64,000 bases of DNA, taken from positions 1-64,000 of the forward strand of contig NZ_FNDR01000008.1 of assembly GCF_900099805.1 (NCBI RefSeq), written 5' to 3'. The stretch comes from Variovorax sp. OV700. Its GTDB lineage: Bacteria > Pseudomonadota > Gammaproteobacteria > Burkholderiales > Burkholderiaceae_C. A program made the translations under genes and the position numbers. Shown here piece by piece: positions 8,213 to 17,239 of this stretch. Position 1 is the stretch's first letter. Every line of letters starts with the position of its first letter. The notes beneath the pieces were generated by a model. The model saw nothing but the letters and a program-made list of their open reading frames with translations, was not told the DNA's origin and ran no database searches.

Positions 8213-9409
8213 ATGAAGAAAAAACTCGTTCTCGCCCTTGCAGGTGTGTTGATCGTAGCCGTCGCGGGATGGTGGTGGAACGGGGCTGGCGAGCGCATCT
8301 CGGCAAAGAACGCCAAGCCGGCCACAGCGGCCGGCGGAGCGCCCGCGCTCGTCACCCTGGCCACGGCCGAGCGGCAGGACGTGCCGGTGACGGTCCAGGT
8401 CAACGGCAGTGTGGTGTCGCTCAACAGTGTCGACCTGCGGCCGCAGGTGACCAACACGGTTGCGGCGGTGCACGTGAAGGAAGGGCAGTTCGTCAAGGAG
8501 GGCCAGCTGCTCTTCACGCTCGACGACCGCAACGACCAGGCCAACCTGGCCCGCGCCCGCGCCCAGCAGAAGCGCGACGAGGCCACCATGGCCGACCTCG
8601 AGCGCCAGTACAAGCGCAGCCAGGAGCTGCTGGCGCAGAACTTCATTTCAAAGAGCGCCACGGACGCCACGCTGTCGCAGCTCGAGGCGCAGCGCGCCGC
8701 GGTGGCGGCCGACCGCGCCGCCGTCCAGTCGGCGCAGGTGGCGCTCGGCTATGCCACGCTGCGCGCGCCCATCGCGGGGCGCATCGGCGCCGTCAACATT
8801 TATCCCGGCACGCTGGTGCAGCCCACGCTGTCGCTGGTCACCATCACGCAGCTCGACCCCATCGCGGTGAGTTTCCCGGTGCCGGAAGCCAACCTGCAAG
8901 ACCTGCTGGCGGCGGCGCGCAGCCGCTCCAAGGTCGAGGCGCTCGTCAGCGGGCGCAAGGAGCCACTCATCGGCGTTCTCAACTTCGTCGACAACACGGT
9001 CGACCCGCAGATCGGCACCGTGCGCGCCAAGGCGGTGTTCGACAACGCCGACCAGAGCCTCTGGCCCGGACAGTTCGTCGGCACGCGCATCACGGTGCGC
9101 ACACTGTCCGGCGCCACGGTGGTGCCGGCGGCGGCACTCATGATGCTGTCCGACGGCGCTTCGCTCTACGTGGTCGACGAGGCCAAGGACGCCAAGCGCC
9201 GCAAGGTACAGGTGCTCTACACCTTCGGCACCAAGGTGGCGGTGAGCGGTGTCGAGCCGGGCGAGCAGGTGGTCATCGAGGGCAGCCAGAACGTGCGCCC
9301 GGGCGGCAAGGTCCGCGTCGACAAGAAGGCCGCACCGGCCGGCACCACCGGGGTCACGCCGGGCAGCGCGGCCTCCTCGGACACCCAGACTCCGCGGGAA
9401 CGCGCATGA
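8213..9409 (+). CDS. RND efflux periplasmic adaptor (MexA/MdtA type)
   Basis: Membrane-fusion protein of 398 residues that would link an inner-membrane RND pump to an outer-membrane channel. It has an N-terminal anchor (MKKKLVLALAGVLIV), a biotinyl-lipoyl-like half motif (VNGSVVSLNSVDLRPQV), a coiled-coil hairpin rich in Ala, Arg and Gln around 105-165, and beta-barrel and membrane-proximal domains (LFTLDDRND, GYATLRAPIAGRIG). Its stop overlaps the pump start by ATGA, so the two are translationally coupled. Confidence 0.92.
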   Translation: MKKKLVLALAGVLIVAVAGWWWNGAGERISAKNAKPATAAGGAPALVTLATAERQDVPVTVQVNGSVVSLNSVDLRPQVTNTVAAVHVKEGQFVKEGQLLFTLDDRNDQANLARARAQQKRDEATMADLERQYKRSQELLAQNFISKSATDATLSQLEAQRAAVAADRAAVQSAQVALGYATLRAPIAGRIGAVNIYPGTLVQPTLSLVTITQLDPIAVSFPVPEANLQDLLAAARSRSKVEALVSGRKEPLIGVLNFVDNTVDPQIGTVRAKAVFDNADQSLWPGQFVGTRITVRTLSGATVVPAAALMMLSDGASLYVVDEAKDAKRRKVQVLYTFGTKVAVSGVEPGEQVVIEGSQNVRPGGKVRVDKKAAPAGTTGVTPGSAASSDTQTPRERA

Positions 9410-12400
9410 ACATTTCGGAGCTCTGCATCCGTCGTCCCGCGATGACGGTGCTGTTGTCCGCCGCCGTCGTGGTGGCGGGTATCTTTGCGTACTTCAGCAT
9501 CCCCGTTGCGGCGCTGCCGAGCTACAACACGCCGGTCATCAACGTGAATGCCCAGCTGCCGGGCGCAAGCCCGGACACCATGGCGTCGTCGGTCGCGCTG
9601 CCGCTCGAGAAGCAGTTCTCGACCATTCCGGGCCTGCAGACCATCAGCTCGGTCAACACGCAGGGCGTGAGTTCGATCACGCTGGAATTCGTGAGCAGCC
9701 GCGACATCGACGCCGCCGCCGTCGACGTGCAGGCCGCGCTGCTGCGCGCTCAGCGGCAGCTGCCGCAGGAACTCACGCAGCTGCCTTCGTACCGAAAGGT
9801 GAATCCGGCCGACGCGCCGGTGCTGTTCATCGCGCTGATTTCTCCGTCGATGAACCCGTCCGAACTCAACGACTATGCCGAGAACCTGATCTCGCCCACG
9901 CTCTCCACCATCGACGGCGTGGCGCAGGTGGGCGTCTATGGGCGCAAGGCCTTCGCGGTGCGCATCAAGGCCAATGCCGATCTGCTCAATGCGCGCAACA
10001 TCACGCTCGACGAGCTGGCCAAGGCCGTGAACTCGGCCAACGCCAACACGCCGGTCGGCACGCTCGACGGGCCGCGCCAGACGCTCACCATCCAGGCCAA
10101 CCGGCAGCTCACCAAGGCGGAAGATTTCGCCAAGCTGATCGTCGGGCAGCGCAACGGCGCGCCGGTGCGGCTCGACGAAGTGGCCACCATCGAGGACAGC
10201 TTCGAGTCGGTCAAGACCGCGAGCAGCTTCAACGGCCAGAGCTCCATTTCGCTGGCCGTGCAGCGCCAGCCGAATGCCAACACCGTGGAGGTGGTGGACG
10301 CGGTGCGCGCGCTCATTCCACGCTTCAAGGCGGAGCTGCCGCAATCGGTCGAGATCCACATGGTGAACGACCGCTCGCTGTCCATTCGCGAGGCGGTGCA
10401 CGACGTGCAGCTCACGCTGCTGGGCACCATCGCGCTGGTGGTGCTGGTGATCTTTTTGTTCCTGCACCGGCTGGTGGCCACGCTGATTCCGGCGGCGACC
10501 ATCCCCATCTCGCTGATCGGCGCGGTGGCGCTGCTCTATGCCTTCGGCTACAGCCTGGACAACGTCTCGCTGCTGGGCATCACGCTGGCCGTGGGCCTGG
10601 TAGTGGACGACGCGATCGTGGTGCTCGAAAACATCATGCGCTACGTCGAGAAGGGCATGGAGCCCTTTGCCGCGGCGCTGCGCGGCGCGCGCGAGGTGGG
10701 CTTCACCATCATCTCGATTTCCATCTCGCTGGTGGCGGTGTTCATTCCCATTTTCTTCATGCCGGGCGTGATCGGCCTGCTGTTCCACGAGTTCGCGGTG
10801 GTGGTGGCGCTGGCGGTGCTGGTGTCGGCCGTCGTCTCGCTCACGCTGGTGCCGATGCTCGCGAGCCGGCTGCTCAAGCACGTGCCCCGCAAGGAAGGCG
10901 TGCTCGACCATGAAGAGGAGCATCCGGAGCCCGGCACCGCGATTGGCCGCGCCTTCGAGCGCGGCTACCGCTGGGTGCATGGCAGCTACATGCGAACGCT
11001 CGACTGGACGCTGGGACACCGCATGGTGATGCTGCTGATTGCCGGCGGCACCTTCATCGTCACGGCGTGGCTGTTCATCTCCATTCCGAAGGGCTTCTTT
11101 CCCGAGGAAGACATCGGCCAGATCCAGATCACCACCGAAGCGGCCGAGGACATTTCCTTCACCGCCATGAATGCGCTGCAGGAGCGCGTGGCGGCCTCGC
11201 TCCAGGCCGACCCGAGCGTGGCCTACGTGAGTTCGTTCGTCGGCGTGGGCGGGCCAACCGCCACGCAGAACTCCGGCCGCCTGTTCGCCGTGCTCAAGCC
11301 GCGCAGCCAGCGTCCCAAGATGGCCGTGGTGCTGGAGTCGCTGCGCCAGCGCTTCCGCGAGATTCCGGGCATCGCGGTCTACATGCAGCCGGTGCAGAAC
11401 CTGCGCCTGGGCGGACGCCAGAGCAAGGCGCGCTTCCAGTACACGCTGCAAAGCGTGAACGCGGGCGAGATGGTGCCCTGGGCCACGCGGCTCATGGAGC
11501 GCATGCGCGCCGACGCTGCCTTCCGCGACGTCACCAGCGATTCGCAGAACCGCGGCCTGCAAGCCACGCTCGAGGTCGACCGCGACAAGGCCGGCGTGCT
11601 CGGCGTGGCCGTGGGCGACCTTCGCACCGCGCTCTACAACGCCTACGGCGACCGGCAGATCGGCAGCATCTACGGCGCGAGCAACACCTACCAGGTGATC
11701 CTCTCGGCCTCCGACAACGACCGCCAGTTCGAGGACGACATGTCGCGCCTGTCGGTGCGCAGCACCACGGGCCGGCTGGTGCCGCTGTCGGCCTTCTCGA
11801 CCGTCAAGCGCACCGTGGGACCGACCTCGGTCAACCACCAGGGCCAGCTGCAGGCGGTGACGGTGTCGTTCAACCTCGCGCCCGACGTGCCGCTGGGCAA
11901 CGCGACCGCGAAAATCGACCAGTTCAAGGAAGAGCTGAAGATGCCGCCGTCGATCATCACCACCTACGGCGGCGATGCGGCGGTGTTCCAGAGCTCGCAG
12001 TCGAGCCAGGCCGTGCTGCTGGTGCTGGCCGTGCTGGTGATCTACGTGCTCCTGGGCGTACTGTACGAAAGCTACATCCACCCGCTGACCATCCTCGCAG
12101 GGCTGCCGTCGGCAGCCGTGGGCGCGTTGCTCTCGCTCAAGCTCTTCAACTTCGACCTGACGCTGATCGCCACCATCGGCATCCTGCTTCTGATCGGCAT
12201 CGTGAAGAAGAACGCGATCATGATGATCGACTTCGCGCTCGATGCGCAGCGCACCGAAGGCATGAAGCCGGTCGATGCGATCCGCGAGGCCTGCCGGCTG
12301 CGCTTCCGCCCCATCATGATGACCACGCTGGCCGCGCTGATGGGTGCGCTGCCGCTCGCGTTGGGGCTGGGCGCCGGCGCCGAACTGCGTCAGCCGCTGG

Positions 12401-12576
12401 GTGTGGCGGTGGTGGGCGGGCTCATCTTCTCGCAGGTGATCACGCTCTACATCACGCCCGCGATCTATCTTGCGCTCGACCGCTACAGCGGCACCGGGCC
12501 GATGGTCGACTTGCCGGGCGAGGCCCAAAGCGAAGCGGGTGGAGCCGCGGCAACGCACGCGGCGTCGCACGCCTAG
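9406..12576 (+). CDS. RND efflux pump, inner-membrane subunit
   Basis: HAE1/MdtBC-type proton-driven multidrug transporter of 1056 residues with the duplicated build of 12 membrane helices and two large periplasmic loops. The proton-relay Asp pair is seen in GLVVDDAIVVLEN near residue 401, and the TM10 Lys in IGIVKKNAIMMID near 933. I start it at MNISELCIRRP, the ATG overlapping the adaptor stop; the frame open further upstream is unrelated. No outer-membrane factor gene follows: the next gene is convergent and overlaps by four bases. It probably borrows a channel encoded elsewhere. Substrate unknown. Confidence 0.94.
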   Translation: MNISELCIRRPAMTVLLSAAVVVAGIFAYFSIPVAALPSYNTPVINVNAQLPGASPDTMASSVALPLEKQFSTIPGLQTISSVNTQGVSSITLEFVSSRDIDAAAVDVQAALLRAQRQLPQELTQLPSYRKVNPADAPVLFIALISPSMNPSELNDYAENLISPTLSTIDGVAQVGVYGRKAFAVRIKANADLLNARNITLDELAKAVNSANANTPVGTLDGPRQTLTIQANRQLTKAEDFAKLIVGQRNGAPVRLDEVATIEDSFESVKTASSFNGQSSISLAVQRQPNANTVEVVDAVRALIPRFKAELPQSVEIHMVNDRSLSIREAVHDVQLTLLGTIALVVLVIFLFLHRLVATLIPAATIPISLIGAVALLYAFGYSLDNVSLLGITLAVGLVVDDAIVVLENIMRYVEKGMEPFAAALRGAREVGFTIISISISLVAVFIPIFFMPGVIGLLFHEFAVVVALAVLVSAVVSLTLVPMLASRLLKHVPRKEGVLDHEEEHPEPGTAIGRAFERGYRWVHGSYMRTLDWTLGHRMVMLLIAGGTFIVTAWLFISIPKGFFPEEDIGQIQITTEAAEDISFTAMNALQERVAASLQADPSVAYVSSFVGVGGPTATQNSGRLFAVLKPRSQRPKMAVVLESLRQRFREIPGIAVYMQPVQNLRLGGRQSKARFQYTLQSVNAGEMVPWATRLMERMRADAAFRDVTSDSQNRGLQATLEVDRDKAGVLGVAVGDLRTALYNAYGDRQIGSIYGASNTYQVILSASDNDRQFEDDMSRLSVRSTTGRLVPLSAFSTVKRTVGPTSVNHQGQLQAVTVSFNLAPDVPLGNATAKIDQFKEELKMPPSIITTYGGDAAVFQSSQSSQAVLLVLAVLVIYVLLGVLYESYIHPLTILAGLPSAAVGALLSLKLFNFDLTLIATIGILLLIGIVKKNAIMMIDFALDAQRTEGMKPVDAIREACRLRFRPIMMTTLAALMGALPLALGLGAGAELRQPLGVAVVGGLIFSQVITLYITPAIYLALDRYSGTGPMVDLPGEAQSEAGGAAATHAASHA

Positions 12577-13226
12577 GTCGTCGTCTCGTCGAGGATGTCG
12601 TCGTCCTCGTCCGTCACCAGGTGGGCGGTGTCGCTCCAGCCCACCAGGCTGAAGCCCTCGGGCGTCCACAGCATGCGATTGATGGCCGCATTGCCGAGTT
12701 GCCAGGTGCGCGGCGCCTGCAGCTCCTGGCGTGTGGCGGCGCGGTAGAGCACGTCCATCACACCGCCATGCGCCACCAGCGCCACCAGCTGGCCCGGATG
12801 GCGCGCGGCCAGTTTCGAGGCAATGTGCGTCACGCGCTCGCGAAACGCCAGCAGGCTTTCTCCGCCTTCGGGTTCGAACTCGGGATCGCGCTCGCGCCAG
12901 CGCCTGGCCTGGTCGGGCAGGGTGGCTTCGATCTCCGCAAAGCTCATGCCCTCGAAGCGGCCGAAGGCGCGTTCGCGCAGGCCGGGCTCGGGGTGCACCG
13001 TGAGGCCGTGGGGCCGCGCGATCTCCTGCGCGGTCTGCCAGGCGCGCGACAGGTCGCTCGCGTAGATCGCGCCGATGTCTTCGTGCGCCAGCGCCTGCCC
13101 CACGCGCCGAGCCTGCCACAGGCCGGTGGCGTTGAGTCCGACGTCGAGCTGGCCCTGGATGCGGGTGTCGACGTTCCAGGCGGTCTCGCCATGGCGAACG
13201 GCAATCAGGCGGGTGATTTCTTCCAT
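12573..13226 (-). CDS. Histidine phosphatase family protein
   Basis: Phosphoglycerate-mutase-like (branch 1) phosphatase of 217 residues. The RHGETAWN motif carries the phospho-accepting His near residue 11, with a second catalytic His in VAHGG near 150 and Glu in LRERAFGRFEG. Similar proteins include CobC, GpmB and other small-molecule phosphatases; the substrate cannot be told from sequence. The stop overlaps the RND pump stop on the opposite strand by four bases, leaving no room for a separate terminator. It may be the last gene of the folM-folB-ttcA run. Confidence 0.88.
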   Translation of the reverse strand: MEEITRLIAVRHGETAWNVDTRIQGQLDVGLNATGLWQARRVGQALAHEDIGAIYASDLSRAWQTAQEIARPHGLTVHPEPGLRERAFGRFEGMSFAEIEATLPDQARRWRERDPEFEPEGGESLLAFRERVTHIASKLAARHPGQLVALVAHGGVMDVLYRAATRQELQAPRTWQLGNAAINRMLWTPEGFSLVGWSDTAHLVTDEDDDILDETTT

Positions 13227-13248
13227 CTGCCGGGATTCTAGAAGCGGC

Positions 13249-13866
13249 TCATTTCTTCGCGGTCGACAGCTCGATGTTCACGCGGCGCTCGCCCTGCGGC
13301 GGGTTCGGGAACCCCTGCAGCGCGGCCTGGAACATCACGGGCAGGATGGTCGAGCTCACGTTGTAGGGCCCGTCGTTGCGGGCCCGCGTTTCATAGACCA
13401 CGCGGTTCGACCCGATGTCGCGCAGCACGATGCTCACCTCGCGCTCATACCAAGGGTTGGCCGCGGGCGGGATGAAGCCAGGTCCACCGTACCAGCCGCC
13501 GCCATACCAGCGGCGCGCGTAGCCGTGGTAGCCGTAGCCAGCGCCCCAGGGGCCGTCGAACAGCCACGGGTCGGCCCAGGGCGAAAGGCCGACCGTGACC
13601 CGTGCGCCGATCTGCGCGCTGTACTGCGGCTTGGCGTCGTCGCGGCGCAGGCCGGCTTTTTCGAGTGCCGTGGCGGCCATCGCCTCGAGCGATTCCTGCC
13701 GAGCGGCGTCGGCCTGCTGCGACGGCAGGCGTTCGAAGCGGTAGGTGGCGCCGGGCGGCACCGCGGCGAGCGAAGAGAAGCTTTTCACGTCGCTGTCGAC
13801 CACCCAGGAGGTGGCGCAGCCGCTCAGTGATGCTGCCAAAAAGAGAGCAAAAAACGCACATTTCAT
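13249..13866 (-). CDS. DUF4136 lipoprotein
   Basis: A 205-residue protein with a short signal peptide and lipobox (LSGCA, Cys18), a conserved SDVKSF start of the mature domain, and an unusual Gly/Tyr/Trp/Pro-rich segment around 105-140 (many GYG, WYGG repeats) before the beta-rich C-terminus. This matches the DUF4136 pattern. Probably anchored in the outer membrane; function unknown. It sits 46 bases behind ttcA and 22 bases before the phosphatase gene on the same strand. Confidence 0.8.
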   Translation of the reverse strand: MKCAFFALFLAASLSGCATSWVVDSDVKSFSSLAAVPPGATYRFERLPSQQADAARQESLEAMAATALEKAGLRRDDAKPQYSAQIGARVTVGLSPWADPWLFDGPWGAGYGYHGYARRWYGGGWYGGPGFIPPAANPWYEREVSIVLRDIGSNRVVYETRARNDGPYNVSSTILPVMFQAALQGFPNPPQGERRVNIELSTAKK

Positions 13867-13912
13867 GAGGATCTCCGGGCTCCGCGGCCCAAAATTCCCC
13901 TGGGTTGCCCGT

Positions 13913-14851
13913 TCAGCCCTGGAGGATGCGCAGGGCTGCAGGTGCCTGGGAGAGCAGGTCGAAAGAAGGCGTGTCGAAGGCCTTGTCGCCGTCTTCGTCG
14001 GCCACGCCGGTGGCCTTCAGACCCTTGAAGTCGTGCCGCGTTCCGTCGAGCAGGTGCGAGGGCACCACGTTCTGCAGCGCGGTGAACATGTTCTCCACTC
14101 GGCCGGGGTGCTTCCTGTCCCACTCGCGCAGCATCTCGCCGACCTGCTTGCGCTGCAGGTTTTCCTGGCTGCCGCACAGCGTGCACGGAATGATCGGAAA
14201 CTCGCGGTGCTGCGCCCAGCGCACCAGGTCTTTCTCGGCCACGTAGGCGAGCGGGCGGATCACGATGTGCTTGCCGTCGTCACTCACCAGTTTGGGCGGC
14301 ATGCTCTTGAGCTTGCCCGCGAAGAACATGTTGAGGAAGAAGGTCTGCAGCATGTCGTCGCGGTGGTGGCCGAGCGCCACCTTGGTGGCGCCGAGCTCGT
14401 CCGCCACGCGGTACAGGATGCCGCGGCGCAGACGGCTGCACAGGCCGCAGGTCGTCTTTCCCTCGGGAATCACGCGCTTGACGATGCTGTAGGTGTCCTG
14501 GTTCTCGATGTGGAAGTCCACACCGAGTTCGCTCAAATACTTGGGCAGCACTTCTTCCGGAAAGCCGGGCTGCTTCTGGTCGAGGTTGACCGCGACGATG
14601 TCGAAATGGATCGGTGCGCGGGCCTTGAGCTTGAGCAGGATGTCCAGCATGGCGTAGCTGTCCTTCCCTCCCGAGACGCACACCATGACCTTGTCGCCCT
14701 CTTCGATCATGTTGTAGTCGACGATGGCGCGGCCCACCTCGCGGCACAGGCGCTTTTCGAGCTTGTGCGTCTCGCGTTCGATCTTCAGCGAGTTGGTGGC
14801 GATGGGGGTGGCGCCGGCGACGGGCGCCTCGTCGATCCAGACGGCGTTCAT
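13913..14851 (-). CDS. ttcA: tRNA 2-thiocytidine synthetase TtcA
   Basis: ATP- and iron-sulfur-dependent enzyme that thiolates C32 of certain tRNAs. The 312-residue product has the PP-loop SGGKDS near residue 60, the CGLC pair near 136 and the CTLC cluster residue near 225, all needed by the TtcA family. Full length. It follows folB at 53 bases on the same strand. Confidence 0.95.
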   Translation of the reverse strand: MNAVWIDEAPVAGATPIATNSLKIERETHKLEKRLCREVGRAIVDYNMIEEGDKVMVCVSGGKDSYAMLDILLKLKARAPIHFDIVAVNLDQKQPGFPEEVLPKYLSELGVDFHIENQDTYSIVKRVIPEGKTTCGLCSRLRRGILYRVADELGATKVALGHHRDDMLQTFFLNMFFAGKLKSMPPKLVSDDGKHIVIRPLAYVAEKDLVRWAQHREFPIIPCTLCGSQENLQRKQVGEMLREWDRKHPGRVENMFTALQNVVPSHLLDGTRHDFKGLKATGVADEDGDKAFDTPSFDLLSQAPAALRILQG

Positions 14852-14904
14852 GGGTGGGCTGCTTCAGGCAAATCGGGGGGAGGAAGCCCCGATTTTGCCT
14901 TGGA

Positions 14905-15279
14905 TCACCATTCCCCGGCTTCCATGCGGATAGCCACCTCGCAGTCGTCGAAGATTTCGAGCTTGGCGATCTTCACCCGCACGCCGACCACGCCGGGCAG
15001 CTGCAGCAGGCGCTGCGCGAGCTTGCCGATGAGGGTTTCGAGCAGGTTCACGTGCTCGGCCGTGCACTCGTCGATGATGATGCGGCGCACCTTGCGGTAG
15101 TCCAGCACGTGAAAGATGTCGTCGTCCTTCGGCATCAGCGGCTGCGCGCCCAGATGCAGCTCGGCATCGACCTGGATCGGCTGCGGCGCCGTCTTTTCCT
15201 GGTCGAGGATGCCCAGGTTGGCGTCGAAGCGAAGCCCTTGCAGCGTGAGGGTCTGGCGGCCGATGGGGGTAGAGGGCAT
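14905..15279 (-). CDS. folB: Dihydroneopterin aldolase FolB
   Basis: Folate-pathway enzyme of 124 residues that cleaves 7,8-dihydroneopterin to the hydroxymethyl-dihydropterin. Family features are GLRFDANLGILDQEK near the start, the LDYRKV strand, and ETLIGKLAQ with the substrate-binding Glu. I start it at MPSTPIG because the frame runs far upstream inside the neighbouring reductase gene. It begins eight bases after the reductase stop, so the two pteridine enzymes are probably co-transcribed. Confidence 0.92.
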   Translation of the reverse strand: MPSTPIGRQTLTLQGLRFDANLGILDQEKTAPQPIQVDAELHLGAQPLMPKDDDIFHVLDYRKVRRIIIDECTAEHVNLLETLIGKLAQRLLQLPGVVGVRVKIAKLEIFDDCEVAIRMEAGEW

Positions 15280-15287
15280 GGTGGGGC

Positions 15288-16073
15288 TCACATCAGCGAG
15301 AAGTCGCGGTCGAATTTCATGAGGTGCTGGCCCCCGTCCACCAAGAGCGTGGTGCCGGTGATCGAGTTGTTCTCCAGCGCGAACTTCACTGTTGCCGCCA
15401 CGTCGGTCGGCGTTGAAGAGCGGCCCAGCGGCGACAGCTTGTGCAGCTGCGAAAACTTGGCCTCGTCGAGCATGTGGCTCGGCAGCGTGAGGCCGGGCGC
15501 CACGCCCACCACCCGCACGCGCGGCGCCAGCGCCATGGCCAGCATGGGCGTGGCGGCTTCGAGTGCGGCCTTGGAAAGCGTGTAGCTGAGAAAGTCGGGG
15601 TTCGGGTTCCAGAGCTTCTGGTCGAGCAGGTGCACCACCGCGCCCTGCGCGTCGCGCAGCGCCAGATGGTCGCGCAGCGCCTGCGCCAGCAGGATGGCCG
15701 CGCCGGTGTTGCTGCGCGCATGGCGCTCCATGAGCGCGTAGCTGAAGCTGGCCGCATCGTCGTGCTCGAAGAGCGCCGCACTGTGGACCACGGCATCGAC
15801 CCCGCCGAAATGCGCTGCCACGCGCGGCAGCAAGGCGCGGGTGGCGCCTTCGTCGAGCAGGTCGGCCTCGAAGACCGCCGAACTGCCCGAGAGGCCCGCG
15901 CAATCGGCCGAAGTTTGCTCGGCTTCGGCCCGCGAGCTGCGGTAGTGCACCGCCACTTGCCAGCCCCCTGCGGCCAGCGCCAGCGCGATCTCGCGGCCCA
16001 GCCGGCGTCCGGCACCCGTGACGAGGACGGTGCGGCGGGCCGGAGTAACAGGAGGAAGAGGCACTGTGCTCAT
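15288..16073 (-). CDS. Short-chain dehydrogenase, pteridine-reductase (FolM) type
   Basis: SDR oxidoreductase of 261 residues. It has the NADP-binding motif TGAGRRLGRE with the extra Arg typical of pteridine reductases, HYRSS after beta-2 (NADPH preference), the active site S-Y-x3-K seen as YTLSKAA, and a C-terminal VDGGQHL. Adjacency to folB supports a role in pterin or folate reduction (dihydromonapterin or dihydrobiopterin), but the substrate is inferred. I use the ATG at MSTVPLPP; the open frame extends upstream to a TTG that would overlap the divergent gene. Confidence 0.82.
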   Translation of the reverse strand: MSTVPLPPVTPARRTVLVTGAGRRLGREIALALAAGGWQVAVHYRSSRAEAEQTSADCAGLSGSSAVFEADLLDEGATRALLPRVAAHFGGVDAVVHSAALFEHDDAASFSYALMERHARSNTGAAILLAQALRDHLALRDAQGAVVHLLDQKLWNPNPDFLSYTLSKAALEAATPMLAMALAPRVRVVGVAPGLTLPSHMLDEAKFSQLHKLSPLGRSSTPTDVAATVKFALENNSITGTTLLVDGGQHLMKFDRDFSLM

Positions 16074-16099
16074 GCGGAGAGAGAAGGGAGAATCGGGGC

Positions 16100-17212
16100 G
16101 TGACGATAAAGACGACAAACAGTTTACCCATCGCCCTCGATACTTTGATTGCCCGCGCGGTGGAACGCGCCGGCGGATGGATCGGCTTCGACCGCTTCAT
16201 GGCGCTGGCCTTGTACGCGCCGGGGCTGGGCTACTACGCCAACAGCTCCGCCAAGTTCGGCCACATGCCGTCTTCGGGCAGCGACTTTGTGACGGCGCCC
16301 GAACTCACGCCCATGTTCGGCCAGGCCCTCGCGGCCCAGGTGGTCGAAGCACTGGAGAAGACTGGCACCGACACGGTCTGGGAGTTTGGCGCCGGCTCGG
16401 GCGCGCTCGCGGTGCAGCTGCTGCACGCGCTTGACGATATGGGCCGCAGCGATGTGCGCTACCGCATCGTCGATCTGTCGGGCACCTTGCGCGAGCGGCA
16501 GCAGCAGGCGCTGGTGCGTTACGCCGACCGCGTCGATTGGCTCGGCGAGCTGCCGGAATCGATGCAGGGCGTGGTGGTCGGCAACGAGGTGCTCGACGCG
16601 ATGCCGGTGCAACTGCTGGCGCGCGTGGGCGGCCAGTGGCATGAGCGCGGCGTGGTTCGCAATGCAAGCGGCAATGGCTGGACCTGGGCCGATCGCGCCA
16701 CCGAACTCCGGCCGCCCTTCGAGGTGTCGGGCGAGCATGACTACCTCACTGAAATCCATCCCCAGGCCGAGGCCTTCGTCGCCACTTTGGCGGACCGCCT
16801 GACCGAAGGCGCGGCTTTTTTCATCGACTATGGTTTTCCAGAGGGCGAGTACTACCACCCGCAGCGCCACATGGGAACGGTGATGTGCCACCGGGCGCAC
16901 CAGGCCGATGGCGATCCGCTGTCCGACGTGGGCTACAAGGACATCACGGCGCACGTCAACTTCACTGGCATTGCGCTGGCGGGACAGGAAGCGGGGCTCG
17001 AGGTGCTGGGCTACACGAGCCAGGCGCGGTTTCTGCTGAACTGCGGGCTGCTTTCGAGGATGGAGCAAGGCACGACCGCAGAGCGGGGAATGGCGGCTCG
17101 GCTCATCCATGAGCATGAGATGGGGGAACTGTTCAAGGTGGTGGGGTTTGCTGTTGGCGAGCCTTGGGATGCGATGGGGTTTGTGGAGGGGGATCGGAGT
17201 CATACGCTTTGA
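16100..17212 (+). CDS. SAM-dependent methyltransferase, MidA/NDUFAF7 family
   Basis: DUF185 methyltransferase of 370 residues. It has the SAM-binding motif EFGAGSGALA near 94-103, GNEVLDAMPVQ, and FFIDYGFPEGEYYHPQR, all typical of the family. Eukaryotic members methylate an arginine of complex I during assembly; the bacterial role is less clear. It starts at GTG with an upstream AGGGAG nine bases before. Only 26 bases separate it from the divergent folM-like start, so the two promoters must overlap or lie within the coding ends. Confidence 0.88.
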   Translation: MTIKTTNSLPIALDTLIARAVERAGGWIGFDRFMALALYAPGLGYYANSSAKFGHMPSSGSDFVTAPELTPMFGQALAAQVVEALEKTGTDTVWEFGAGSGALAVQLLHALDDMGRSDVRYRIVDLSGTLRERQQQALVRYADRVDWLGELPESMQGVVVGNEVLDAMPVQLLARVGGQWHERGVVRNASGNGWTWADRATELRPPFEVSGEHDYLTEIHPQAEAFVATLADRLTEGAAFFIDYGFPEGEYYHPQRHMGTVMCHRAHQADGDPLSDVGYKDITAHVNFTGIALAGQEAGLEVLGYTSQARFLLNCGLLSRMEQGTTAERGMAARLIHEHEMGELFKVVGFAVGEPWDAMGFVEGDRSHTL

Positions 17213-17239
17213 CTCTTCGAGCTGTTGGCCTTGTTTGCT

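Noticed and set aside
9217..13119. 1300-codon open frame on the minus strand opposite the RND genes
   Set aside because: A shadow frame created by GC-rich codon use; the composition (Arg, His, Asp, Gln) is not protein-like and the plus strand is a complete RND pump.
16080..16100. Longer start of the FolM-like gene at 16118 (TTG)
   Set aside because: It would run into the divergent MidA-type gene and its ribosome site; the ATG at 16073 fits the family start.
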